DNA of 64,000 nucleotides from Cannabis sativa. Its lineage: Eukaryota > Streptophyta > Magnoliopsida > Rosales > Cannabaceae. Position 1 is the stretch's first letter. Every line of letters starts with the position of its first letter. The position numbers were made by a program, and so were the translations under genes. The stretch spans positions 5,572,812-5,636,811 of the forward strand of contig NC_083604.1 of assembly GCF_029168945.1 (NCBI RefSeq). Direction: 5' to 3'. Under the pieces are notes generated by a model. The model searched no databases and had not been told where the DNA came from. It saw nothing but the letters and a program-made list of their open reading frames with translations. Shown in pieces: positions 35,654 to 47,188 of this stretch.

Positions 35654-38600
35654 ACTGGCCTCAGAGCCATGGTAATTGATTTACTTGCAAGAAATTTGGA
35701 CTTTAAAACGATTGTTTGTATGTTCATTGGATGGTATCATGTTGTATTGAGTGTTATTTGATGATTGATTGATGATTGTGAAATTTTCGTGAAAAATAAT
35801 TGTTATTTCGGTTCTGGCATTATTTTTATTGGATAGTATGGAAAAAATTAAGCAAGTTAGCCTTTTACAGAACTCAATTTGGATTTTATTTGAATTAGTT
35901 ATGATTTTTTGAAGATTTGACAAAATCGGCCATATTGATAGTTTCATGATCGCAGAACTGTCCGTACAGTTTCGAATTTTTTCAATTTTCTTCAATTTTT
36001 CATACTTTTTCATGGAATTAACTTCCAATTTTTTGTATGGTTTTGTATATATACTATTACTATTCCTAATTCAATTCTAATTATCATTTTGAATTAATTT
36101 AATTTTTTTTTTAATTTAATTCAAGATATTAGTGTAATTTGAATTTGAATAGAATTAGTATTTATCTTTTTGCTTAAAAATCTATCTTATTTTTAAATTT
36201 GATTATATTTTTTTTAAATTTAAGGTCAGATATTTTAAGATATTTATAATATCTTTTAAGATATTTATAATATCTTTTAAGATATTTAAAAATATATTAT
36301 CTTTTAAGATATTTATAATATCTTTTAAGATATTTTAAAAATATCTTATCTTTTAAGATATTTTAAAAATGTCTTATCTTTTAAGATTTTTTAATTAAAT
36401 CTTTTTAGATATTTTGACCTTATTTAAATTTAAAATAAGATATTTATAATCATGTAATTTTAAATAGATGTAAGATATTTTGCTAATTTTTTTTAAATTT
36501 TGTTATTTTATTTATTTAAATTACATTTAAAATTTGAAAAGATATTTATTTATCTTTTCTAATTTTTTATTTAATTTTTATTTATAAAATAATATTTAAA
36601 ATTTAAAAGTAGTTAGCAAATTTTTGAAATGATATTTAGGTTGGTTGAAACCTAATTTTTCAAAATTGTAGGTTTAATTTTAAATTTAAATATTTAATTA
36701 ATTTTCGAAATTTTTTTTTTAAAATTTTTTTTATTTTTTTTCGAAAATCTTTTTTAATAATATTTCGAAATTAATTATTTAATTTAAAATTAAATAAATC
36801 CTACATCCAACTATCCAAACCTAACCCCGTTGCAGGAGTATGTGTTTTAGCTTGTTTGTAAGTTTTTAAAACCTATTATTACTTGATTGCAAATAGCCAT
36901 GGTTACCTTTTGCCAGATCTAATGATCTGATGGCTCCCTTGGTCAAGATAATAATTTGTAACAGGTATATTTATAATCTTCTTTCATCTGTGTATAACCT
37001 AGCAACATGATAGGACCCATCCAAAGTGTGCCTGTGTGAGCCTATGTGTTTAATTTCATTATAGATGCATATAGGTTGTTGTTGCTAAAATAAATTATCA
37101 TAGTTCTTGATAGAATTTATTTAGGCCCATTTAGTTATTGGGCTTATTCAATTAATAACAGTTGTTCTTATTAAGGTTAAATTCCTCTCTTTTGGGCCTT
37201 GTGTGAGAGTTGGGAGCCATAGAAGTGGGTACGACATACTGAACCCAACACCCCCTCACACAAACCACCCCAATTGTGAAGGCCCATTTGCCTAATTTGA
37301 ATGACTGTACTAGGTTAATTACACTAGTTTAACCTAATAAAATTGATTAGCAACATAATTAATTTCATTTATTTTGAAATTAATTTAAGAAAAATATAGT
37401 TTAAAGAATTATTTTTTATTCTAAGCTAAACTATATGTATTTTCTTGTATTTAATTAAATATAGAATTATAACCATCTAGATTCTTTCTGGAACTTAATT
37501 TAAATTTTTCATTAAATATTCTTATTTAAGTTGATATTTAGTTATCTACAACTAACCAACTTAAATCTGAATATCTTTTGAATTCAAAATTTCAAAATTA
37601 AGTTGAGGAATTTTAGGCATTGGTTATTAAGATTCTTTAGATATTTTTTAAGTTAATATCTTTTCGAATATTAACTTAAAATGGAATATTTTCAAATTAA
37701 GTGGTTACAACTTAATTTTTGATATTTAATTAAATTTAAATTTAAAAAAATATTTAAGTTCTAGATTTTTTCTAGTCAACTTAAATTAGATATTTTTTCA
37801 AATTTTGTGGAAAAGATACTTAGTCAAATAAGATATTTTCTAGATAGTTATTTCTAGACTACTTATTATTTCTAATATTAAATAGGAAATATTATACATT
37901 GTGAAATTAATTATTTATTAATTAATTTTGGTACAATTTACTTTAAGTATATTTTTCCTAGTATTAAACTAGAGATTAATAATTAAGTCTTCTCTACACT
38001 TAATTATTTATTTCTTGAATTTAATACATTTAATTAATTTGAAAATTAAATATCTAAGTTGATTTTTATCATCATACTTAAATATTTCTTTTTCATGACA
38101 TTTAATTAAATAGAAAATTATTTTTAGTTGAAATTTAATTTTTTAACTAAATTTAAATAATTTTCAAAATATATTTTTTCTTTATTTTATTAATCAATTT
38201 TTTTCGAAATTGCATTTCTTAAATGCTAGAATTTCGAATTTTATCTTGAAAAATAGATTAAGTTGTAAATTAATTATTTATTTTAATTAATTTTGGACCA
38301 ACTTAAATCAATGATTTTTTCATTTATTGATTAATTTAAAATAAATTGAATTAAAGTATATTATTAGAAATTGAATTAATTAGTCAAAGGAAAATCTAGA
38401 TAGATGATATTTTTGCTTGAAGTATTTTTCTAGTGTATTTAATTAAATAGAAAATTAATATTTAAGTTGATTTTCATCATCATACTTAAATATTTAAATT
38501 TTTCTTATATATTTAATTAAATAGGAAAATTATATTTTTTGTTGTAAATTAATTTTATTAATTAATTTTGGGCCAACATTAAATTAGAATAATTTTTCCA

Positions 38601-40252
38601 GGATTTATTTTTTATTTTAATATGCATTTTTCGAAAATTGTATTCTTATATACTTTAATTTTTCGAAATGCAATATATATTTATAGAAAATTAAATTTGA
38701 GTTGTAAATTAATTTAAATTAATTTTGTAACAACTTAAATTGAATATTTTTCTAAATATTTATTGGAAATTATTACTAAGATGGAAATAATTCATGTTAT
38801 TTTCATATCCATCTAAGTAAAATTTATAAATATTAAATTAAAATTTATATTTAGAATTTTTCATTCTAAATTGGAAATTTTAATTAAATAAATATATATT
38901 TAAAATAAATAGAATAAATAAGGAGAATCAAAGAAAATACAACTCACTTTAAATAATGAGCTTGATTATTATTAAGATATTCGATCTCCATTGTTGGTCT
39001 TACAAAAGTTAAATGTTTTCAATATAACCTCGAGACGCTAGACTTCGTCCCCCTATGGATGGTTATTCGTTGAACGCATTTAACACCGTAAGATTTCATT
39101 TGATAAGTGTTTTGTAAGTTTTCGTCTCTATTAGACTCTCCCCTACGGTGACTACTTAGAGATAAACTTATGAAACATGAAACAATGGTAGAGGCTCATG
39201 AAATGAGAATAACCTTGACTCTCGCCTACCGGGACAACGTTGGATTCTTATTTTGATCGAATAAAAGGTTACTAGAATGGTTTCTATTTTAGATGAGCTG
39301 ACAACTCTATTCAATAAATGATGCTTTGACTCTCGCCTACCGGGACACTGTATCAGTTTGTTGAAAACCTTGGAAATTATTTAGGATTGTATGTTTTAGT
39401 ATTTTCACTAGTCATTCCTACTTGCTATATGTTTATAATTTCTGAATTGTGTATGAATTTATATTGAACCATGTTATTTTCTGTTATTAAGTTGTAGTTT
39501 AATTTCGAATCTTCATTGTTGGTCTAACTTGGCTTGTTTATCTAATGAGATAAATCCCTAGTGGATTTTCACCATTAGACATACATAATAGTGTTAGATT
39601 TCGAAAGATAAATATTGTACATGCGACATCTAGCTGTTCATCAATTGATGACACCTTAGACTAGTATTTTTACGATATGAAACAAGAAGATTACATAAAT
39701 AAGATTACTTTGTCTTTCTCTAATCGAAGCATCGTTGGATTCTTATTTATAAACGAAATTATCCTAATTCCTCTTAGCTTATTCATTTCGAATTAGCTTC
39801 AAAACATATCATTGGATGAATGGTCTATAAATCATTTCATGTCATTATATTTTCTCTTAAGAAATTAAATGATGTATATGATTATAATCCCGAAATTCTA
39901 TTCCCAATTGATATAAATCCTCAATCTTAGAAATCTCCTACTTGTATGGGCAAATCTGACTTAGAGTTTGTATTAGTAGTGGTGGTCCAAGAAAGAATTA
40001 CTCATTATATTTGGTTGAATTTAAGTCGTTGACTTTAATTTTAGAATCCAAACCGAAATTTTCTTATATTTCTAATTCCAGATACAATACAGTTACACTT
40101 TCTCAAGTGTTTAAATGTCCATCTTTTATTAATGGATTCAAACTGTATGGAATATGAGTTAGGTATTCTGTGATCAGGATCCACTTGCACTATTCTAAGA
40201 ACTCTTTGATGTAACTAAACCTATGTCATCAAAAGACACTACCACATTTTTT
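35654..40252 (+). other. Non-coding A+T-rich interior of the nested element
   Basis: No gag-like frame is visible on either strand. It includes a palindromic minisatellite (36215-36410) and long T/A tracts up to about 38900. Around 39050-39350 the phrase GACTCTCGCCTACCGGGACA occurs twice (about 39219 and 39331), with a looser third version near 39710. Some segments may be decayed gag, but I cannot show it. Confidence 0.6.
36215..36410. repeat. Palindromic minisatellite of TTTTAAGATATTTATAATATC units
   Basis: Roughly eight imperfect units of about 20-30 bp, built from AAGATATTT and its reverse complement AAATATCTT. Each unit can fold on itself, and neighbouring units can pair with each other. 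Confidence 0.8.
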
Positions 40253-42100
40253 AATCTATGGCATTTGTATCTTGTTCATAGTGAATTTGACATGATCAAT
40301 CTCTGCAAAGAGATAATATGCCTATATCCACTAAAAGTAGTTCATCTCATTCGCAGATGGATGTACATTCAGGGGTGGATATGAGTTTTTCGTTGTATTC
40401 TTAAGACGATAACTCTAGATTATACCTTTTAGCAAAGAAATTTGAAATGTTTGAAAAATTTCATTAATTTCTAGCAATAGTTAAAACCATTAAGGTAAGT
40501 GGTTAAAGATCTTGCGAACTGATAGGGGTGGAGAAATAGTTAGTAGATATGCAGTTCAAAGATCATTAAATTGATTTTTGAATTATATCCAAACTTACCT
40601 CCCGTAAATTTCGATTTGCATATTGATGATTAGTTACTAGTCGTTGCCTAAGTCCTTCTATGGTAATACAATTTCAGAATGATGTAATGGTTGTATACTT
40701 AATGTAAATCATTACTAGATTCATGGATGACCTAATCAAAATCTTAAGAAAGGCTAGAACTGTTAACCATGGTTTGTTAGCTTTTCTAAGTGATTAGGGG
40801 TGGACCATCCCATTGTCAATAGATAAGAAAGTGTTTGTTCAAACAAATACTACTTTTCTAAGAAAATGACTAAGTCTGAAAAACAAGTAGCAAATAAAGG
40901 AGATATTTAATTCTTGATTCCAAAAGTGTTCTATCATCTTATATAACATATGATGATCCCAATCGCCTCCGTTGTCTTGTCACAACCGAAGAGATCAATA
41001 CCATTTAGTTTTCTTCGACATAATTCACGGTACCTTGTCGTAGTGGGAGAGTTTCTAGGAACTCACCTTCTTATGACTTGGGAGACACTAGTGATTAAAA
41101 TCCATTGTGAGTTTAAACAAGTAATGGATTGTCAAGATAAGAAACTAAGAAGAAAGCCTATAGAACTATGGTTTAATCCATTCACATGGAATAACCTAAA
41201 GTTTTCTATTACAAGGACATAAAAGGAAAATTTCGTTTATAAGTCTATTCAATGGACTTAACAAAACTTCCTGTTCCTAGTATTACAGGTTTGAGTTTAT
41301 CTAAACCTATGGCTTGTGGTATACCTGGTAATTACTTACTCTAATGCAAGCAACTTACTTTAGTAAAATGCTGAAGCATTTTCTTTCTAATGGCAATCTA
41401 TAGAAGCTTCACAACTTCTTAGGTATAGATTTTATTTATCTAAGGAAAAGTCTTAACTATTCCAGAAAAGATAAAGCCATGAAAGAATTTCTTATATCAA
41501 CAGTGAGAGGTCTTAGATATGCTTTTGTATGCCTTAGACCAGACACCTGCTGTTGAGTGGGAGTAATGAGTAGGTATCAGATTAATCCAGGAGAAGAACA
41601 TTGGAAGACAATCAAGTAAATCTTAAGATAAAGAAGAGGAACTATATGTTAGTCTATAAGAGTGTGTTTAAAAACTCTTAGACTACACCATATCAGATTT
41701 CGAAATTTGCCTTAGTGCTAGAAAATCTTTACGATAAGATGGTGGTTACTGGGGGGTGGAATAGTGATTTTGGAGAAGTTTAAAAACCTATCTGAAGTCT
41801 CTAGGTCTACCAGAGAGAGACTGAATGTTAAAGCTGCAAGAAAGGTACTTATTCAGTCTAAGGAAAGTTCTATACATCTTTGGCACCATTCCAAATTGCG
41901 TTAAACTACTAGTGTTAATTTCCTGATTAACCAAAAGTAGCTGCCAAAGGTATAGAATCCAGTATCCCAAGAGAGTAGACATATAGAGAGGAATTTCACA
42001 TTATCAATGATTTTGTGATTAAGGAAGAGTAATGGTGGAGAAAAGGTTGTGGTTAATTCAACCTTTCAGATCCTATTATGAGGAGTTTACTACTACTACA
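40253..42100 (+). pseudogene. Decayed Copia pol
   Basis: Short islands in shifting frames keep Copia order. About 40256 reads LWHLYLVHSEFDMINLC, resembling the GAG-pre-integrase LWHLRLGH motif. At 40515-40556 RTDRGGEIVSRYAV matches the integrase block. About 41427 reads GIDFIYLR (reverse transcriptase region). About 41540 reads CLRPDTC, and about 41573-41610 reads YQINPGEEHWKTIK, followed by RNYMLVY, the conserved run just before RNase H. Stops and frameshifts separate every island, so no protein can be made. The catalytic YVDD box was not found. Confidence 0.7.
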
Positions 42101-42173
42101 CTTGATTTGTATATCAAGGTGTTGAGATTATTTGAAACGCACTTTTTGTTTTATATTAGTGCAAGTGGGAGTT

Positions 42174-44065
42174 TGTTGGGTTTTATGCCCTAAATAAAAC
42201 TCATTTCAATATAATCAGATTTACTTATTAATATAGATCAGAAATAACATTTAATGTTGCATGGTTCACATGATTTATTTCATGATTATATGTACATAAT
42301 GTATAAATTCATCTGAAACCCTTTTCACATACTTGATCCTGTTTATTGTGCCGTCAACACATTGGAAAGTAAACATGACTATGTGAATAAAGTTTCCTAG
42401 ATTTATCGACATGTGGTTTTACTGATATGATAATCTACAACAAGAGTTTACTTGCATTTGGAGAAGTGCTATGTTCTTTCCAGAGCATTGGTTAAAGTAA
42501 AGCTCAGGTTGGATGCATGGAGTATGCATCGGAAGGGACCGATATTGAACTTTGACTTAGATTTATTAAACTTACCGTAATATCTATTCAAGTCAATATC
42601 GCCTAGTTGATCCTAGATCAAATGATCTTAATCCTGTTATGATTAGGCTCAATCTTGAAAGGCTATTCGTGTTCTTTGATTTGTTAGTTAAGCCTACTTT
42701 TAGGTCAAGGTGATACGTACATTTTGGGAACACGGTAGTTCAATTGAGTGGGAGCGCTATCATAAACATGGAATCTATAGCTTCTATCTGGCGAATAGTA
42801 AGCAAAGGATGATCTCCTTCGAGCTTGACCAAACGAACATAAATGGTGGAGTACTCATTTCACATAAGCTGAAATATCATTTATACGGGGTCAAGTGTTT
42901 TAAGGAATAAATACATTGTAGGGTGTAACGGTAATTTAATCCCTTTACAGTGTAGATCATTCATATAGAGGATCATTGATCAAATTAGGATTATAACAAT
43001 GGATAACTAATGATGTGTCTACATGGTGGAACATATAGAGCATTCTATATACTGAGAGTGCAATTCTAAGTTCTATGCGTGGATTCAACGAAGAATTAAT
43101 AAGTTAGTGAATTTTAGTGTTAAATTCTTGATCTACTTATTGGAAGCTCGGTTATATAGACCCATGGTCCCCCCACTAGTTGAGATAATATTGCTTGTAA
43201 GACTCATGTAATTGGTTTTGATTAATCAATTATAATTCTCAAATTAGACTATGTCTATTTGTGAATTTTTCACTAAGTAAGGGCGAAATTGTAAAGAAAG
43301 AGTTTATAGGGGCATATTTGTTAATTATGATACTTTGTATGGTTCAATTAATAAATATGATAAATGACAATATTATTTAATAATTATTTATAGTTATTAA
43401 ATAGTTAGAATTGGCATTTAAATGGTTGAATTAGGAAATTGGCATTTTTGAGAAAATCAGATACAAAAGGTGTTAAAATTGCAAAATTGCAAAAAGCAAG
43501 GCCCAATCCACTAAGTTTAGGGCCAGCCACTTTTGTAGGAAATTTAAACTGATTTTTTCATTATTTTAATGCCATATAATTCAAATCTAACCCTAGTAGG
43601 AATGCTATAAATAGATAGTGAAGGCTTCAGGAAAATTACACTTTTCTTCTGACTTTTTCTATTCAGAAAAACTGAGCCTTCTCTCTCCCTATCTTTAGCT
43701 GACCACTCTCTCTCTTCTTCCTTAGAATTTCGAAATCCTTAGTGATTTGAGTAGTGCCCACACACATCAAGTGATACCTCAATCATAGTGAGGAAGATCG
43801 TGAAGAAAGATCATCAGCAAAGGAGCTTCAGCATCAAAGATTCAGAGAAAGAGATCCAGGTTCAGATATTGATAATGCTCTGCTACAGAAAGGAATCAAG
43901 GGCTAGATATCTGAACGGAAGGAGTCATTATATTCCGCTGCACCCAATGTAAGGTTTCTTAAACTTTATATGTGTTTATTTCATCGTTTTAGAAAGTTCA
44001 TATTTAGGATGTTAATAAACATACTTGTGAGTAGATCTAAGATCCTGGTAAAATAATTTCCAACA
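42174..44065 (+). repeat. Nested element 3' LTR
   Basis: 1892 bp partner of 33762-35653, with the same 66-codon open frame at 42710-42910. Confidence 0.92.
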
Positions 44066-44393
44066 GTTGCAGCTTCACAAACCGCTCGAACACAGAGTCC
44101 CGGTGCGACATAACATACCCTTGGTTACCCACCACTGGCACAGGAGCTGGTTGTAACCCTTGATTAGCTGGGACAGCTTGTTGCCTCAAACGTTGCAACT
44201 CTTCTTCTTGACGAAGTATGACACTCCGCATTTCATGAAACATCTGCTGCCAATCAGCAGGAGGTTTATCAGAACGAGCCTCCGCATGATCCCCCGGATT
44301 TTGCGGAGGTGGAGGCGGTGCTGGTGGATCGGTTCGGGTAGCCCCGGGCTCTACTTGCTCGCCCTGTGGTCTGGATGATTGCGGAGGGTCCAT
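44066..44393 (-). CDS. Gypsy gag amino-terminal piece
   Basis: Starts at the Met of MDPPQSSRPQGEQ (44393). A Pro-rich tract and a heptad-like segment (VILRQEEELQRLRQQ) follow. The frame runs into the inner element at 44065. The same frame resumes at 33756, so the two pieces were one ORF before the insertion. An upstream in-frame Met (44444) exists, but MDPPQ fits the usual gag start of this clade better. Confidence 0.8.
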
Positions 44394-44707
44394 TACTAGT
44401 ACCCCTGAAATCAACAACCCCAGCGAGTTAAGCACCGATACCACACTTACGCACTTAATGCCTTAAACCCTAACTCATCTATTTACCTCATACATATTTA
44501 CATAAACAAATAACATTTATAGCATGGCATCACATAACACATACATACTCTAGATGCTTGCATACTGCCTAAAATGGAAAGCGGTAAACAGATGATCACA
44601 CATACAGTCAAGTATTTACTCTCAATACTTACTGCACCATGAGTCGAGCTTATCTCTGACGACGAATGTACATGTTCTAGGCCTACAGGAAGTTTAAAAA
44701 CCTTGGC

Positions 44708-44719
44708 GCTCTGATACCA
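44708..44719 (-). other. Gypsy primer-binding site (tRNA-iMet)
   Basis: TGGTATCAGAGC on the minus strand, 3 nt from the 5' LTR end, followed by GCC, extending the match to initiator tRNA-Met. Confidence 0.88.
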
Positions 44720-44722
44720 AAT

Positions 44723-46984
44723 TGTAACGCCCTAAATAATTAGGCACGCTACCCAAAACTATTATGAAACCCTAATCCCCTAACCGGGATTACTAATTAA
44801 AAATAGCGCAGAATTTAAACTTTTATATTAAACAGACTGAAAATAAACTTGTAATATATTTAAACTTTTCAAACATAGTTGGGATCCCAAAAATATTTAC
44901 AAAATTATTACAAGTTCTTTCTTACTAGCCGGCCTAAGCGGCAAAACAGAATACAAAAGTCAACACTGTTAGACCCATAACCCGCTTGGTCTGAAGTGGC
45001 GTGAACATGTACATTCTTCGTCCTGCTCCTGAAAACTCATGGCAGATCAGCTAATGCCTTACCCTTTCCTGCACAGTAGAGCACCCGTGAGCCAAGCCCA
45101 GCAAGACAGTATAAATCACAATAAATATAATATGCTCATTTACATATGTCTGTATAGCACAGACCTAATCACTATATCAACATGCCCATTTATGTCTACG
45201 TGGCGTAGACCTATGTGTTACGCTCACACATCTAATTAAATCTACGTGACGTAGAACCACGTGTTGCTCTCACACGTCTAAATACATTAAGGCCTTAGAA
45301 GTGGTTCATCTCGGTTATGTGTACCGAGTCCAACCTAATTATGCCTTGAGCGCATAATCCTTAAATTTCATTTCAATTAACATGGCATGACATTTATACA
45401 CATATTTCACTAGGGTAATAACCCCAGTTAACAAACCGTTCCTATTAGGGTAATAACCCTAATCCCGGTTACCATAACTCACATATATCATATTCAACAT
45501 AAGCGCCACTGCGCATACTCTACGTGCAAACCACTGTCTTACCTGTTGTCCAGCTATAGAAGGAGATTCCAAATCCCTGGGTGCTCCTGATCAGGTGCCG
45601 GTAATCCTAGTCACACAAATCCGGGATAATTCATACTTAGGGTTAACCCCTGACTTTTAACTCAAAAAAAATTCAAGCATGGCATTTACAATACAGATAA
45701 TCACATAGAGCTCGAAAAGAGCTTTCCAACGGTATAAAGAACGTCCCAAACGGAGTCCCGAGTCAAAAGTTATGGCCAAAACAAAATCAGGAAAAAGATG
45801 GCTCACTGCCAGGTTTTATGGCCGCGGCGACCATAGATCTGGCCGCGGCCACTGGGTTCGAAAAACCCAGAAAACCAGATTTTAAGGTCTAAACATGCCC
45901 ACTTTACCATATAATCGAACCTCAACCAAAACAGGGAGTAAAACACAATTTCATGCTTAAATTCATCACAGAATATGCATCCCAAACATAAGATTAACAA
46001 CCCTCAAGTCAAGCTCAACACTTGAGCAAAATTCAACCTAGAATTCAAGTCCATAACCTTGAACATCAAAACCCCAAAACACAAACTCAAGAACAACACT
46101 AAAATCAGAGCTGCAAACTCAACCAATAACTCACATTCCATGCTCAATAAACCTACATCACAACTAAATTATGCTTTACACACTCTATTCACCAAGATCA
46201 ACATCAAAATCAAGAACATGCAATTCACAACATCACAACCATTTTCATGCTCTTCTAACAACAAAAATCAGCAAACTTTAATTAGAAATAAAGCTGAGAA
46301 AACTACCTTAAACTCAATCCAAAAGCAAGCTCAAAATTCCACAATTGCAAAGCTTTGATTCCACACCAACTTCAAGCAATTCTCCAAACAAATTTTGAAA
46401 AATCAAGAGGTTTTGGAAGAGAGAAAGAGGGTCGGATGAGAGAGAGAATAACACCAGAAAATTCATCTTATTTTCCTTAAAATCATTCTTTTATTAAACA
46501 TAAATTAAGGGTCTAAAAGACCATTTTGCCCCTAGGGCCAAATAACATTCACTTAGGCATGCAAGGGCAAAAAAATAACATTTACACACCAATTCAAACC
46601 CAATTAAATTTTAGATTTCTCATTATCAAATAAAATGCCAATTAATTCAATCTAATTTTCATTTCGGGCCCGAACCCGATTCGGCCCGAAATACCCGGTT
46701 GTGACTATACCGCGCCAACCTGTCAGAACACACCTGAAAAGACAACACAGGCATACTATATAATAATATAGTTCTATTAAGCACATAATTAAATTAATTT
46801 CATCAATTTACCCTTCTCGGGTCATAATTACCAAAATGCCCCTGGCTCACCAACGGGGTCTTAACATGTTAAAATTTCATATAATTTCACATATATTGAA
46901 CTATATAATAATATAATTCCTCAATTAACTCATAATTATCTAGTTAGGGTTTTGCTAATCCTTTTCTTAATCCCGGGTATTACA
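44723..46984 (-). repeat. Gypsy 5' LTR
   Basis: 2262 bp. By eye about seven differences from 27197-29459, for example at 44917, 45425-45429, 45578, 46612 and 46679. Confidence 0.93.
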
Positions 46985-47188
46985 TTATTCATAGCTAAGT
47001 GGCATTAGTTCTCTGTATAGCTACAATCATAGTCTCATATATGAAAAAAGAATTTTTTTGGTATTTATATATAAACTATTCAATAATAAATATTAATAAT
47101 TTAACATTCATGCATATATCAAAATGTTTAACTCTTTATTAATAATCAAAAATATCTTTATAGGCTTTTCAAAGCATAAACCCTAACA
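46985..47188 (-). repeat. Inverted Copia-lineage LTR, part 2 (start of the LTR)
   Basis: On the minus strand it begins TGTTAGGGTTTATGCTTTGA at 47188, the same family start as the LTR at 24522 but in opposite orientation. It continues across the Gypsy insertion into 26767-27196. The flank 47189-47193 is AGATC, the reverse complement of GATCT beside the other LTR. Confidence 0.6.

Larger units (their letters stand above)
33762..44065 (+). mobile_element. Copia-lineage LTR element with dead pol, nested in Gypsy gag
   Basis: Two 1892-bp LTRs (33762-35653 and 42174-44065, TGTTGGG...CCAACA) are nearly identical. A perfect 5-bp duplication GTTGC lies at 33757-33761 and 44066-44070. The primer site TGGCCTCAGAGC (35656-35667) differs from the usual tRNA-iMet site at two positions. 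A purine tract AAGTGGGAG (42163-42171) precedes the 3' LTR. The 6520-bp interior is extremely A+T-rich. It has only broken Copia pol remnants from about 40253 to 42100 and no gag or long ORF. The dead interior with nearly identical LTRs implies recent movement using proteins supplied by another element. Confidence 0.92.
27197..46984 (-). mobile_element. Ty3/Gypsy (Tekay/Del type) LTR retrotransposon, split by a nested element
   Basis: Two LTRs (27197-29459 and 44723-46984, about 2.26 kb, TGTAACGCC...GGTATTACA) differ at only a handful of positions. A perfect 5-bp duplication TTATT lies at 27192-27196 and 46985-46989. The primer site TGGTATCAGAGC lies beside the 5' LTR (44719 down to 44708). 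A purine tract AAGGAGGGGGT lies beside the 3' LTR (29473 down to 29463). The polyprotein is complete except that a 10.3-kb element sits in gag (33762-44065). The long LTRs and C-terminal chromodomain-like block fit the Tekay/Del clade. Before the inner insertion it was about 9.5 kb. Confidence 0.95.

Noticed and set aside
36215..36410. CRISPR-like array
   Set aside because: The units are self-palindromic and contiguous with no unique spacers of constant length, and the context is a plant retroelement.
40950..41222. 90-codon frame in the nested element interior
   Set aside because: No similarity recognised, and it lies among decayed Copia pol islands, so chance openness is more likely.
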